IMG/VR virus record: IMGVR_UViG_3300020205_003196
Location: 1-35,403 of that record
Strand: one strand, 5' to 3'
Length of the DNA stretch: 35,403 bases
From: a virus
Below the pieces are notes generated by a model. That model saw nothing but the letters and a program-made list of their open reading frames with translations, was not told the origin of the DNA and searched no databases. Shown here piece by piece: positions 15,210 through 23,395 of the stretch (positions are counted from its first letter, which is position 1; each line of letters starts with the position of its first letter). The position numbers were made by a program, and so were the translations under genes.

Positions 15210-15896
15210 ATGTTTGGTACAATGTACACAGGAAATCTTGAATATCGAGATGCTAGCGAAATAAATTCTGCCATGGGCAGAGTTTATGGACATATGAGTT
15301 TGGCAGTGCTCACCTCTATGATTATCAGTTGGTTTGTGGGCTCTAGTCCGGATCTGCTACAGTTCTTTTTTACCGGTATCCTAAAATGGATTGTAATTTT
15401 TGCTCCATTAGTGGCAATATTTGCCATTGGATTCTTGATGGAAAAAGTAGGCAAGTCAGGAGCGCAGATCATGCTGCACGGATTTGCCGCATTGATGGGA
15501 TTGAGTTTTGCAACAATCTTTGCCATTTACACCATGGGATCGATTGTAAACGCATTTATGGGAGCGGCAGTGCTGTTTGGAGTGCTCAGTGGATATGGAT
15601 ATTTTACCAAACGCAGTTTAGACAGTGTTGGCAAATGGATGTTTGTGGGGTTGATTGCCATCGTAATCGCCAGTATAATAAATGTATTCATAGGTAGTAG
15701 TGTGGGGCAAATGGTAATTAGTGCATTGGCAATTGTTATATTTCTTGGATTAACTGCATATGACACACAAAAGATTCGTGAAGAATTGAGTTTCGACACC
15801 AATGGTGTAGCTGAAGTTCGGGGCGCATTAACGTTATACCTTGACTTTATTAATATTTTTATTCACTTGTTACAACTGTTTGGCGGTAGGAAATAA
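15210..15896 (+). CDS. Bax inhibitor-1 / YccA-family membrane protein
   Basis: The 228-residue protein has about seven hydrophobic helices. It has the family N-terminus (MGRVYGHMSLAVLTSMIISW), the central GVLSGYGYFTKRSLDSVGKWM and the terminal LTAYDTQKIREE signature with the acidic residues of the BI-1 channel. Bacterial relatives include YccA, a modulator of the FtsH membrane protease, and YbhL/YetJ-type calcium-leak channels. I chose ATG 15210 because GAAAGG lies upstream; an in-frame TTG at 15195 is less likely. Protection of phage proteins from FtsH or ion-flux control are inferences. Confidence 0.9.
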   Translation: MFGTMYTGNLEYRDASEINSAMGRVYGHMSLAVLTSMIISWFVGSSPDLLQFFFTGILKWIVIFAPLVAIFAIGFLMEKVGKSGAQIMLHGFAALMGLSFATIFAIYTMGSIVNAFMGAAVLFGVLSGYGYFTKRSLDSVGKWMFVGLIAIVIASIINVFIGSSVGQMVISALAIVIFLGLTAYDTQKIREELSFDTNGVAEVRGALTLYLDFINIFIHLLQLFGGRK

Positions 15897-15937
15897 GTGA
15901 CAATCTCACTATAACAAAACTATTAACTCCAATACCG

Positions 15938-15966
15938 TTGACAACTGCTGATTGCATTGTTATAAT
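15938..15966 (+). promoter_or_regulatory. Consensus sigma70 promoter TTGACA-17-TATAAT
   Basis: TTGACA at 15938-15943, exactly 17 bases, then TATAAT at 15961-15966. It is the best promoter in the window. It faces a leader of about 178 bases rather than an immediately adjacent gene. Confidence 0.93.
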
Positions 15967-15972
15967 TAACAT

Positions 15973-16150
15973 GCATGATCAGGGAAATAATGCAGTTCAA
16001 TAGGGTGGCGGGGTGAATCGATAACCTGGGCCTGCTACGCCTGTGGCACTGGAACGTTAGTCATTTAGGTTGCGACACTGTCTCTGGATTCGTCCAAAAC
16101 TCAGCTGATACCTGAGGGTATGCCAACAGAGAAACAAACAGGGAAAGGAT
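15973..16150 (+). ncRNA. Candidate structured leader RNA or small RNA
   Basis: The transcript predicted from the promoter at 15938 carries no convincing gene before 16157. Its 3' half folds by eye into a three-way junction: outer stem TCTCTG/CAGAGA (16081-16086 with 16127-16132), a hairpin GGA-TTCG-TCC, and a hairpin CTCAG-(7)-CTGAG. The 5' half offers GGCG/CGCC and GGT/ACC pairings. The ribosome-binding site AAAGGA at 16144-16149 follows directly. It matches no riboswitch class I know. It could be a cis-regulatory leader or a separate small RNA. Confidence 0.55.
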
Positions 16151-16156
16151 ATGCAA

Positions 16157-16468
16157 ATGTCTGTTGAAACAGAGACCTCTGCGTCGAGCATGTCTGAGTC
16201 AATCAACTCGCTTAATTTAACGCCCCTGGTCATGCACCGCATTTGGTTTGAATTGCGTGATACCAATCAGTGGTACGCAATCATGAAAGAAGCTAGGACC
16301 CTGTATGGGGGCAATTGGAAAGGTCAAGGTCGTGTCAAACGACGACTAAAAAGTGCGTGGCGCATGCCAATGGCTTATTTGATTTGGTTTGACGTGCCTG
16401 ATCCCACGTTTGGCACATGGTGTGCAGTAAAACACACGGTGATTGTGGCAAAAAATCCCGGTAAATAA
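16157..16468 (+). CDS. Small hypothetical protein behind the structured leader
   Basis: The 103-residue soluble protein has an unstructured Ser/Glu-rich N-terminus and a basic, aromatic core (MHRIWFELRDTNQWYAIM, residues about 26-43, and GRVKRRLKSAWRMPMAY). I prefer ATG 16157 to ATG 16151, because AAAGGA at 16144-16149 is seven bases from 16157 but only one base from 16151. No family is recognised. It is the gene controlled by the strongest promoter and the long leader in this window, so it may be needed early and at high level. Confidence 0.75.
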   Translation: MSVETETSASSMSESINSLNLTPLVMHRIWFELRDTNQWYAIMKEARTLYGGNWKGQGRVKRRLKSAWRMPMAYLIWFDVPDPTFGTWCAVKHTVIVAKNPGK

Positions 16469-16473
16469 ATTCT

Positions 16474-17976
16474 ATGATATTTGGTTTTAGCATTTTGACC
16501 ACAGCTCTGCTATTGAGCTTGGTAGCTGCATATTATTCAGTAGCCGGGCTTACCGCCATATTCTCCGCGGCTGCAATACCCGTGATAATCATGGGCGGCA
16601 GTTTAGAACTAGGCAAGATTGCGGCCACAGTATGGTTGCATAATAACTGGCGGCGTGCCGGGATTATGTTTAAACTATATCTAATACCGGCCATAGCATT
16701 TCTCATGGTGCTTACCAGCATGGGTATCTTTGGATATCTAAGCAAAGCACATTCAGACCAAAGTTTAGTTTCGGGTGACGTACAAAGTAGGATAGCAATC
16801 TATGATGAAAAAATCAAAACAGCACGAGAAAATATTGAAGCCAACCGCCGGCAACTCAAACAAATGGATGAGGCAGTTGACCAAGTCATGGGCCGCAGTA
16901 CAGATGAAAAAGGTGCCGACAAAGCAGTCAGCGTACGGAAAAATCAGTCCCGTGATCGCGTTGCTTTGGCCAAAGACATTGAAGCCAACCAGAAGCTTGT
17001 TGCTAAACTTAATGACGAAGCCGCACCTATTCGCGCAGAAGTACGCAAGGTAGAAGCCGATGTAGGCCCAATCAAATACATTGCCGCATTGGTATATGGC
17101 GATAATCCTGATACCAACATCTTAGAACGTGCGGTACGATTGGTAATCATAATGATTGTGTTGGTGTTTGATCCACTGGCACTGACATTGATATTGGCTG
17201 CCAACAAACAATTTGAATGGGTGAGAAAAGGCAAGGGTGGCTGGGCTCATGACGATCCCCAGGCATATCCGCCCGACGATAGTCCACTGTCCCCTGAACA
17301 GATTGCACAGATAAAAGAAACAGCCAAAGAAGATTTACCAACAGGTCCGGTTATTACCAAGACCTGGATGTCGGGTGATATTCCTAAACCCTATCCCATG
17401 ACAGAGCCCGAGGTAGAACAAGTGATAACAGAGTTTGATCGAGCTAGACATGCATACCTAGACAAACCATTTGTTCATTTTGAGAATTTAAAACCAATGG
17501 TGGCTCCCACGGAACCAGAGCCAATCACAGCATCAGTAATAGATTATGACCCAATGGATCCCAATGATTCAGTGGATATGAAAGCGGCCAAGAGTGTGTG
17601 GAAAGACCTGCATCCTAACGATACATTGAAGATGGAACGTATTAAATTGGCCAAAGGATTGATTACAGAATTGCCGTGGGTAAAACTTATTAAGAATGTA
17701 CCTACTTCGGGATTTGGTAATGTATTTCCAATGGCCGCTGGCAAAGGTGATACCTATATTCGTATAGACAGTTTACCAAATCAATTGTATAAGTTTAATG
17801 GCAACGAGTGGATCGAGGTTGACACACATACAACTAACAGTTATACTTACGATATAGCATATCTTGATTATCTCATTGAAAAACTAAGTACCGGTGAGTA
17901 CGATCCTGAATTGCTGAGTGCAAACGAGCAAGAACAAGTGACACAACGTTTACAAGACAAACCAACCGATACATGA
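16474..17976 (+). CDS. Inner-membrane protein with periplasmic or cytoplasmic coiled coil
   Basis: The 500-residue protein has about three hydrophobic helices at residues 3-90 (with GGSLELGKIAATVWLHNNW) and a charged coiled coil at about 98-195 (YDEKIKTARENIEANRRQLK and QKLVAKLND). Another hydrophobic helix follows at about 222-245 and then a long soluble tail. The tail has FPMAAGKGDTYIRIDSLPNQ near residue 420, which looks like a small domain of its own. I recall similar proteins in marine T4-like phages without a function. There is no ribosome-binding site; it starts five bases after the previous stop and overlaps clpX by four bases. Confidence 0.8.
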   Translation: MIFGFSILTTALLLSLVAAYYSVAGLTAIFSAAAIPVIIMGGSLELGKIAATVWLHNNWRRAGIMFKLYLIPAIAFLMVLTSMGIFGYLSKAHSDQSLVSGDVQSRIAIYDEKIKTARENIEANRRQLKQMDEAVDQVMGRSTDEKGADKAVSVRKNQSRDRVALAKDIEANQKLVAKLNDEAAPIRAEVRKVEADVGPIKYIAALVYGDNPDTNILERAVRLVIIMIVLVFDPLALTLILAANKQFEWVRKGKGGWAHDDPQAYPPDDSPLSPEQIAQIKETAKEDLPTGPVITKTWMSGDIPKPYPMTEPEVEQVITEFDRARHAYLDKPFVHFENLKPMVAPTEPEPITASVIDYDPMDPNDSVDMKAAKSVWKDLHPNDTLKMERIKLAKGLITELPWVKLIKNVPTSGFGNVFPMAAGKGDTYIRIDSLPNQLYKFNGNEWIEVDTHTTNSYTYDIAYLDYLIEKLSTGEYDPELLSANEQEQVTQRLQDKPTDT

Positions 17977-19166
17977 ACACATCTAAAAATCCCGATACCT
18001 GTAGTTTCTGTGGCAAACACAAAGACACAGTAACTAAACTTATTGTAGGTGAAGATGTAGCAATATGCAATGAATGCGTGGACCTATGCCAAAATTTGTT
18101 AGTAGATCAAATTGATCCTAAACCAGTTGACCACCCAAATCTCAACCCCAAACAAATACGACAACACCTTGACAAATACGTAATAGGCCAAGATCATGCT
18201 AAAATCATGCTCAGTGTGGCTATTGCCAATCATTACAAACGAATCAGGAACACAGATACCGGCGCCGAAATTGAAAAGGCCAATATTCTCATGCTTGGTC
18301 CCACCGGCTCGGGCAAAACATTGTTAGCACGTACTGTGGCACGTTATTTAGATGTTCCATTTGTGATTGCAGATGCAACTAGTTTAACTGAAGCAGGATA
18401 TGTGGGAGATGATGTTGAAAGTTTAATCAGTAGACTGTTTGCCGCAGCCGGCAACAATGTTGAAAAAACACAACAAGGTATTATATTTGTAGATGAAATT
18501 GATAAAATTACTAGGAAAAGCGAAGGCTCCAGTATCACCCGTGATGTATCGGGGGAAGGGGTACAACAAGCCTTGCTCAAGTTAGTGGAAGGTACCAAAT
18601 GTCGTATTACGGCCACAGGTGGTCGAAAACATCCGTCGGGTGATATGATTGAGATTGATACTACTAACATTTTGTTTATTGCTGGCGGTGCATTTGTTGG
18701 ATTAGAAAACATTGTAAAAAGTCGTATACAAGGTACTAGCATGGGATTTAATGCCGAAATATCAAATACACACAATGAAAAATTACATCTAGATCAAACC
18801 ACCCCCGACGATCTTGTGCGGTACGGATTAATTCCAGAATTTGTCGGACGCTTTCCTTCTTGGGTGGCTCTTAAAGAGCTTGACAAGAAAGATCTCATAC
18901 GTATTCTTAAAGAAGTCAAACACAATTATATAAGTCAATATCAATGGTTGTTCAAGCAGGATAATGTAGAATTGGCATTTACCTCAGACAGTTTGGAGTT
19001 GATTGCCGAACGGACAATTAAAAATAAAACAGGGGCTCGTGGGTTGCATTCAGAACTGGAGCGGGTGTTACTGCCACATATGTACAATCTAGCACAATAT
19101 CGCACAGATGGAATTGATCATGTGGATATATCAACTGAGGAGGTGAACATTCCAAAAGAATTATAA
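17973..19166 (+). CDS. clpX: ATP-dependent unfoldase ClpX
   Basis: ClpX unfolds tagged proteins and feeds them to ClpP. The 397-residue protein is nearly complete against 424 in E. coli. It has zinc-finger Cys10, 13, 32 and 35, Walker A GPTGSGKT (109-116), pore loop GYVG (142-145), Walker B IIFVDE (170-175), RKH loop (218-220) and sensor-2 GAR (354-356). The ClpP-docking tripeptide is MGF (257-259) rather than IGF, so docking to a host ClpP is probably kept. No clpP is in this window. Its ATG overlaps the preceding stop without a ribosome-binding site, so translation is coupled to the membrane-protein gene. Confidence 0.96.
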   Translation: MNTSKNPDTCSFCGKHKDTVTKLIVGEDVAICNECVDLCQNLLVDQIDPKPVDHPNLNPKQIRQHLDKYVIGQDHAKIMLSVAIANHYKRIRNTDTGAEIEKANILMLGPTGSGKTLLARTVARYLDVPFVIADATSLTEAGYVGDDVESLISRLFAAAGNNVEKTQQGIIFVDEIDKITRKSEGSSITRDVSGEGVQQALLKLVEGTKCRITATGGRKHPSGDMIEIDTTNILFIAGGAFVGLENIVKSRIQGTSMGFNAEISNTHNEKLHLDQTTPDDLVRYGLIPEFVGRFPSWVALKELDKKDLIRILKEVKHNYISQYQWLFKQDNVELAFTSDSLELIAERTIKNKTGARGLHSELERVLLPHMYNLAQYRTDGIDHVDISTEEVNIPKEL

Positions 19167-19179
19167 TTCACAGCCCTGG

Positions 19180-19187
19180 TATAAATA
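19180..19187 (+). promoter_or_regulatory. T4-late-like promoter box TATAAATA before dnaK
   Basis: The exact T4 late consensus lies 66 bases before the dnaK ATG, in an 86-base gap. Downstream, 19194-19217 can fold (GTAGA/TCTAC plus CCC/GGG). No good -35 hexamer is present, as expected for a late promoter. Confidence 0.55.
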
Positions 19188-19252
19188 TTATAGTAGATGC
19201 CCATGGTGGGGTCTACATTACAAAGTCATCTTGCTTTTTAAAGGAGAAAAAT

Positions 19253-21130
19253 ATGACAAAGCATGTTATTGGCGTGGATTTAGGAACAACTAATTCCTGT
19301 GTAGCCATAATTGAGAACGGAATCCCCAAAATCATTGAAAACAGTGAAGGTGCTAGAACAACACCGTCAATCGTTGCCTACGCCAATGATGAAATCTTAG
19401 TAGGTGCTAGCGCAAAGCGTCAAGCAGTTACTAATCCAAAAAATACAGTATATGCCGCAAAACGGTTAATCGGTCGTAAATTCACTGAACAAGCTGTACA
19501 AAAAGATATTGACTTAATGCCATACAAAATCGTACAAAATGATAACGGTGATGCATGGGTTCAAGTTAATGATGACAAGTTAGCACCTCCGCAAATCAGT
19601 GCTGAAGTCTTACGCAAAATGAAAAAGACTGCGGAAGACTATCTTGGACATGAAGTAACACAGGCAGTTATTACTGTACCTGCTTATTTCAATGATAGTC
19701 AACGTCAAGCAACTAAAGATGCAGGACGTATTGCAGGCTTAGAAGTATTGCGTATCATTAACGAACCAACTGCTGCTGCATTGGCATATGGTGTAGATAA
19801 ACAAGACAAGCGTGACCGTAAAATTGCTGTCTATGACTTGGGTGGTGGTACATTTGACGTATCTATCATTGAGTTAGCAGATGTTGACGGTGAAAAACAA
19901 ATTGAAGTATTATCAACAAACGGAGATACATTCTTAGGTGGTGAAGACTTTGACCAACGTATCATGGATTTCTTAGTTGAAGAATTTAAGAAAGACTCCG
20001 GCGTTGATTTAACCAAAGACGTACTAGCATTACAACGTCTAAAAGAAGCCGCTGAGAAAGCTAAAATTGAATTGTCAAGTTCAAATCAAACTGATGTTAA
20101 CTTGCCATACATTACAGCAGATGCAAATGGTCCTAAACATATGAATGTTAAACTAACCCGTGCTAAGTTGGAAAGTTTAGTTGATGAATTAATTACACGT
20201 TCAATACAACCGTGTAAGCAAGCATTGAAGGATGCTAATGTTAATGTTTCTGACATTGACGAAGTTATTTTAGTTGGTGGTATGACACGTATGCCTAAAG
20301 TTATTGAAACAGTTGAGAAATTGTTTGGTAAGGCACCACGTAAAGACGTTAACCCAGACGAAGCAGTTGCTGCCGGAGCAGCTATTCAAGGTGCTGTATT
20401 AAGCGGTGATCGCAAAGACGTACTATTGTTAGACGTTACTCCATTAAGTTTGGGCATTGAAACAATGGGCGGAGTCTTTACTAAGATTATTCAAAAGAAC
20501 ACAACCATTCCAACTAAAGCATCACAAACTTTTAGTACTGCGGAAGATAATCAACCAGCAGTTACTATCAAAGTTGGGCAAGGTGAACGTGAGATGTTTG
20601 GATATAACAAAAATCTCGGTGAGTTCAACTTAGATGGGATTGCACCTGCACAACGTGGTAAACCTCAAATTGAAGTTACATTTGATATTGATGCAAATGG
20701 TATCATGCATATTAGTGCAAAAGATAAGGGCACAGGTAAAGAGAACAAGATTACTATTAAATCTAGTTCTGGATTAAGTGAATCTGAAATACAACAAATG
20801 GTTAAAGATGCTGAATTAAATGCAGAAGCGGATAAGAAGCAAGTTGAATTGATTCAATCACGTAACAATGCTGAAGGTACATATAATTCCTTTAAGAAGG
20901 ATTTTGATGAGTACAAGGATCAAGTAACTGAAGAAGAAAAAGCTAAAGCAGAAACTGCAATGAATGCTATCCAAGAAGCACTTAAAGGTGAAGATGTAGA
21001 AGCAATCAGAAAAGCTACAACAGATTTATACGAAGCAATGAACCCGATTACTGGTAAAAAGTATGAAGCGGAAGAAAAGGCAAAAAAAGAATCTGAAGTA
21101 GTTGACGCAGACGCTACTGAAACTGTTTAA
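19253..21130 (+). CDS. dnaK: Chaperone DnaK (Hsp70), full length
   Basis: The 625-residue protein is a complete Hsp70: GVDLGTTNS phosphate loop, [65 protein letters not shown] at the start of the substrate-binding domain, and a helical lid to the end. The E. coli EEVDKK-type tail is replaced by DADATETV. The strong AAAGGAG site and late-type promoter suggest high expression. Codon use differs from its neighbours (more TTA, GTT and GAT, few GCC), which fits later acquisition or tuning for expression. No dnaJ or grpE is in the window, so host cochaperones are presumably used. Hsp20 follows after 11 bases. Confidence 0.97.
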   Translation: MTKHVIGVDLGTTNSCVAIIENGIPKIIENSEGARTTPSIVAYANDEILVGASAKRQAVTNPKNTVYAAKRLIGRKFTEQAVQKDIDLMPYKIVQNDNGDAWVQVNDDKLAPPQISAEVLRKMKKTAEDYLGHEVTQAVITVPAYFNDSQRQATKDAGRIAGLEVLRIINEPTAAALAYGVDKQDKRDRKIAVYDLGGGTFDVSIIELADVDGEKQIEVLSTNGDTFLGGEDFDQRIMDFLVEEFKKDSGVDLTKDVLALQRLKEAAEKAKIELSSSNQTDVNLPYITADANGPKHMNVKLTRAKLESLVDELITRSIQPCKQALKDANVNVSDIDEVILVGGMTRMPKVIETVEKLFGKAPRKDVNPDEAVAAGAAIQGAVLSGDRKDVLLLDVTPLSLGIETMGGVFTKIIQKNTTIPTKASQTFSTAEDNQPAVTIKVGQGEREMFGYNKNLGEFNLDGIAPAQRGKPQIEVTFDIDANGIMHISAKDKGTGKENKITIKSSSGLSESEIQQMVKDAELNAEADKKQVELIQSRNNAEGTYNSFKKDFDEYKDQVTEEEKAKAETAMNAIQEALKGEDVEAIRKATTDLYEAMNPITGKKYEAEEKAKKESEVVDADATETV

Positions 21131-21141
21131 GGAGAAAACAA

Positions 21142-21594
21142 ATGACAAAAACTTTACACCTTCGTTCCCTTGATATTCCAGGAATTCACAAATTTGGTAT
21201 CGGTTTTGATAACATGTTTGATGAACTGTTGCGAGTGAATGCTCAACAATCAAACAACAATTATCCACCGTACAACATTGTACAAGTCAATGACGACGAG
21301 TTTATGATTAGTATTGCTGTTGCAGGATTTGGTCACGATAATCTAACAGTTACCAAGGAAAAAAACTTCTTGATAATTGAAGGCAAAGAGTATGAATCCA
21401 CTGGTAAAAAAATTGAGCCAAACTATCTACACAAAGGTATCAGCAACAGAGATTTCCGTAGAGAATTCCAATTGGCGGATCATGTGGAAATTAATGGAGC
21501 ACACCTTGAACTTGGTATATTGAGCGTTCACTTAAAACGTGAAGTTCCTGAAGAAGCCAAACCAAAGACCATTGCTATCACTCACACTTTGTGA
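21142..21594 (+). CDS. Small heat-shock protein Hsp20
   Basis: The 150-residue protein has the IbpA-like alpha-crystallin domain: YPPYNIVQVNDDEFMISIAV at about residues 41-60, NLTVTKEKNFLIIEGKE, and the ISNRDFRREFQLADHVEI strand block, with a short C-terminal tail (KPKTIAITHTL) that holds an IxI-like motif. Hsp20 holds unfolding proteins for DnaK. Hsp20 genes are common in T4-like marine phages, but here the gene sits in an operon with dnaK (gap 11 bases, AAGGAG site), so the pair could form a working holdase-refoldase set. Confidence 0.94.
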   Translation: MTKTLHLRSLDIPGIHKFGIGFDNMFDELLRVNAQQSNNNYPPYNIVQVNDDEFMISIAVAGFGHDNLTVTKEKNFLIIEGKEYESTGKKIEPNYLHKGISNRDFRREFQLADHVEINGAHLELGILSVHLKREVPEEAKPKTIAITHTL

Positions 21595-21608
21595 TATAAT
21601 AGTAAATA

Positions 21609-21634
21609 CAGTGGCAGCAATAGTGCTGCCACTG
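21609..21634 (+). other. Perfect 11-bp hairpin between hsp20 and clpS
   Basis: Arms CAGTGGCAGCA and TGCTGCCACTG enclose the loop ATAG. It starts 15 bases after the hsp20 stop and lies just before the clpS ribosome-binding site, without a T-run. A TATAAT at 21592-21600 precedes it. It could be an attenuator, a processing site or a stability hairpin. Confidence 0.65.
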
Positions 21635-21649
21635 CAATAGGAAATAACC

Positions 21650-21958
21650 ATGTCACAATCAGAAACACAAACAAGAATTAAACCAACTAATCAGATCAAG
21701 GAACCTCCTATGTTCAGGGTGATTTATCTAAATGATAACACAACCTCTGTGGAATTTGTAATGGAAAGTTTGGTAGAATTTTTTAACTACACAGCCGACA
21801 CAGCTGAGGCAATTACAAATGCCATACACGAGTCTGGATCTGCTGTGGTTGCTGTGCTGCCTTATGAAATTGCCGAACAAAAAGGAATTGAAGTCACAGT
21901 CCGAGCTCGCAATAGCAGTTATCCATTGCAAATCAAACTTGAGCCTGATCAGGTCTAG
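21650..21958 (+). CDS. clpS: N-degron adaptor ClpS
   Basis: ClpS binds proteins with bulky hydrophobic N-terminal residues and hands them to ClpAP. The 102-residue protein has a flexible N-terminal extension of about 20 residues (needed for delivery in E. coli), then EPPMFRVIYLND. The ligands for the N-terminal amine are kept: Asn28, Asp29 and His60 (E. coli N34, D35, H66). Two changes stand out: D36 is Asn30 and the gatekeeper M40 is Val34. The acidic/Lys patch of the ClpA interface is partly present (EIAEQKG). No clpA is in the window. The stop overlaps the convergent gene by four bases. Confidence 0.92.
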   Translation: MSQSETQTRIKPTNQIKEPPMFRVIYLNDNTTSVEFVMESLVEFFNYTADTAEAITNAIHESGSAVVAVLPYEIAEQKGIEVTVRARNSSYPLQIKLEPDQV

Positions 21959-22743
21959 ATATCTATAACAACCCGACGTGGGTAGTACACATGCTGCCCG
22001 TGTGGTGTGTTACCACGCCCGCGGCCATGACTCAAATATCTAATTCCATTTCGATTCTGATCAACTGAATTATGATAATGCCCAAAACACCAGGTATGTA
22101 TTTTGCGCTCAGTGTCCACATCAAATACCTGTCGCATGTATCTGTTGCCCATGGTATTAAATAGCCAAGAGTTTACCAGTGATAAATCGTGTGAAATCAA
22201 CACAGGATCGGGCACAGTATGAGTTACCATTATTATTTTTTTAACATCCTGGTGTGTTTGTAATTTTTTCACTGCACTTACCATGTACATGGCATCTGTG
22301 TTGGCCATTTTGTAAATTGATTTCACTGCATCTGTTGTGATACCAAACTTTTCTTGATACATTTTAGCACAGTGAGTGGAATCTAACGACAAATCAAAAT
22401 CAAATCCCCACCATCCATTGGTTCCTAATATGGCCACGCCATTGGCCACTACCACATTGTCTTGAAGATATACCACATTTGAAATACAGTTGATTCTGCT
22501 GACTAGGTCCGAATAACTTTGTCCTAAATTATTTAAATAATTGGCATGTTCATCATTGCCGTCTACATAAAACACAGCTTGATAGTTTTTGCCCAGATGA
22601 GTCAATACTTCCACCAGGTCGTTGCGATCACATGCAATATCGCCCACCACTATGGCCACTGGACTGGTAGCAATTCCAGTCCAGTCAAATTTAGGCCAAG
22701 TGTTCACATGTAAATCGCTTATGAGATCAAATGCAAATTCCAT
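21955..22743 (-). CDS. Calcineurin-like metallophosphatase
   Basis: The 262-residue protein has metal-site motifs in order: SDLH (Asp10, His12), GDIA (Asp35), GNDEH (Asn63), VTHTVP and GHYH. The third motif is normally GNH(E/D); here the catalytic His position is Asp64, with a His two residues later, so activity or substrate may be altered. Phage relatives hydrolyse phosphate mono- or diesters, but the substrate cannot be told from sequence. It is transcribed toward clpS and divergently from the gene at 22831. It may belong to the sugar-related block downstream. Confidence 0.85.
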   Translation of the reverse strand: MEFAFDLISDLHVNTWPKFDWTGIATSPVAIVVGDIACDRNDLVEVLTHLGKNYQAVFYVDGNDEHANYLNNLGQSYSDLVSRINCISNVVYLQDNVVVANGVAILGTNGWWGFDFDLSLDSTHCAKMYQEKFGITTDAVKSIYKMANTDAMYMVSAVKKLQTHQDVKKIIMVTHTVPDPVLISHDLSLVNSWLFNTMGNRYMRQVFDVDTERKIHTWCFGHYHNSVDQNRNGIRYLSHGRGRGNTPHGQHVYYPRRVVIDI

Positions 22744-22830
22744 GTCTGTTATCTAACTTTTTTTAAATGTGTTTGCATGAGTTTTTTATAGAGCAAGTTT
22801 GGTCATCATACATATTTAAAAGGAAATGCA

Positions 22831-23193
22831 ATGAACATTATTTTTGGAGACTCTGTCAAACAAATCCCCAACAGTTACACAGTGTTAGAACTGGATACTC
22901 TACGTCTGTTGCCAGACAACAACTTGGTCACAGCCTATTGTGTGATTGAAAAAATTCCTCTCAACGATTATCCATTGATAGATGTGTATGTAAAATTGCA
23001 CCATAATATACTGATAAATTATCGTCAGCAACACTGGGATTATTGTGAAAAAGCCATTGATTCGTTGATGGGCAAATGGAACGGTGATGTTGATACATTT
23101 TATCAAGAATTGTTGCATCGTATAACTCAATATAAACAAACGCCACCACCCGGTGATTGGGACGGAACCCATGTAAAAACAACCAGTAAATGA
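22831..23193 (+). CDS. Conserved phage-type hypothetical protein
   Basis: The 120-residue soluble protein (MNIIFGDSVKQIPNSYTVLE, then LDTLRLLPDN and VTAYCVIEKIPL) resembles small proteins I remember from T4-like marine phages. The function is unknown. AAAAGG precedes the start. The 87-base gap before it, shared with the divergent metallophosphatase, is AT-rich, and I see no clear promoter in it. Confidence 0.78.
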   Translation: MNIIFGDSVKQIPNSYTVLELDTLRLLPDNNLVTAYCVIEKIPLNDYPLIDVYVKLHHNILINYRQQHWDYCEKAIDSLMGKWNGDVDTFYQELLHRITQYKQTPPPGDWDGTHVKTTSK

Positions 23194-23233
23194 TCCACGT
23201 CAATGGTGTAAATATTCATGGAGGAAAAATCAC

Positions 23234-23395
23234 ATGAGTTGGTTCAAAAGAAAACCGCATTTAAAACCACTGCCCAAACCCCCGCCACCGTATCATTCCA
23301 GTCCAGCTGCTGACCAGGCGCTGGCCAAAGCAAAACAATCTGCTCCAAGCTCACCACCGCAACTAAATAATTCTTTAAAAGATCATTTGATTTGA
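23234..23395 (+). CDS. Very small Pro/Lys-rich protein (53 aa)
   Basis: The frame has a strong GGAGG site seven bases before its ATG. The product starts MSWFKRKPHLKPLPKPPPPY, then turns Ala/Ser/Gln-rich, and is probably disordered. Similar MSWFK-starting small proteins occur in marine T4-like phages, from memory. Its stop overlaps the TTG start of the glycosyltransferase gene, so it may set the translation of that gene. Confidence 0.7.
   Translation: MSWFKRKPHLKPLPKPPPPYHSSPAADQALAKAKQSAPSSPPQLNNSLKDHLI

Noticed and set aside
15973-16150. tRNA or tmRNA in the long gap
   Set aside because: No cloverleaf, no TTCGA T-loop with proper stem, no CCA end and no tag-coding region could be found by eye.
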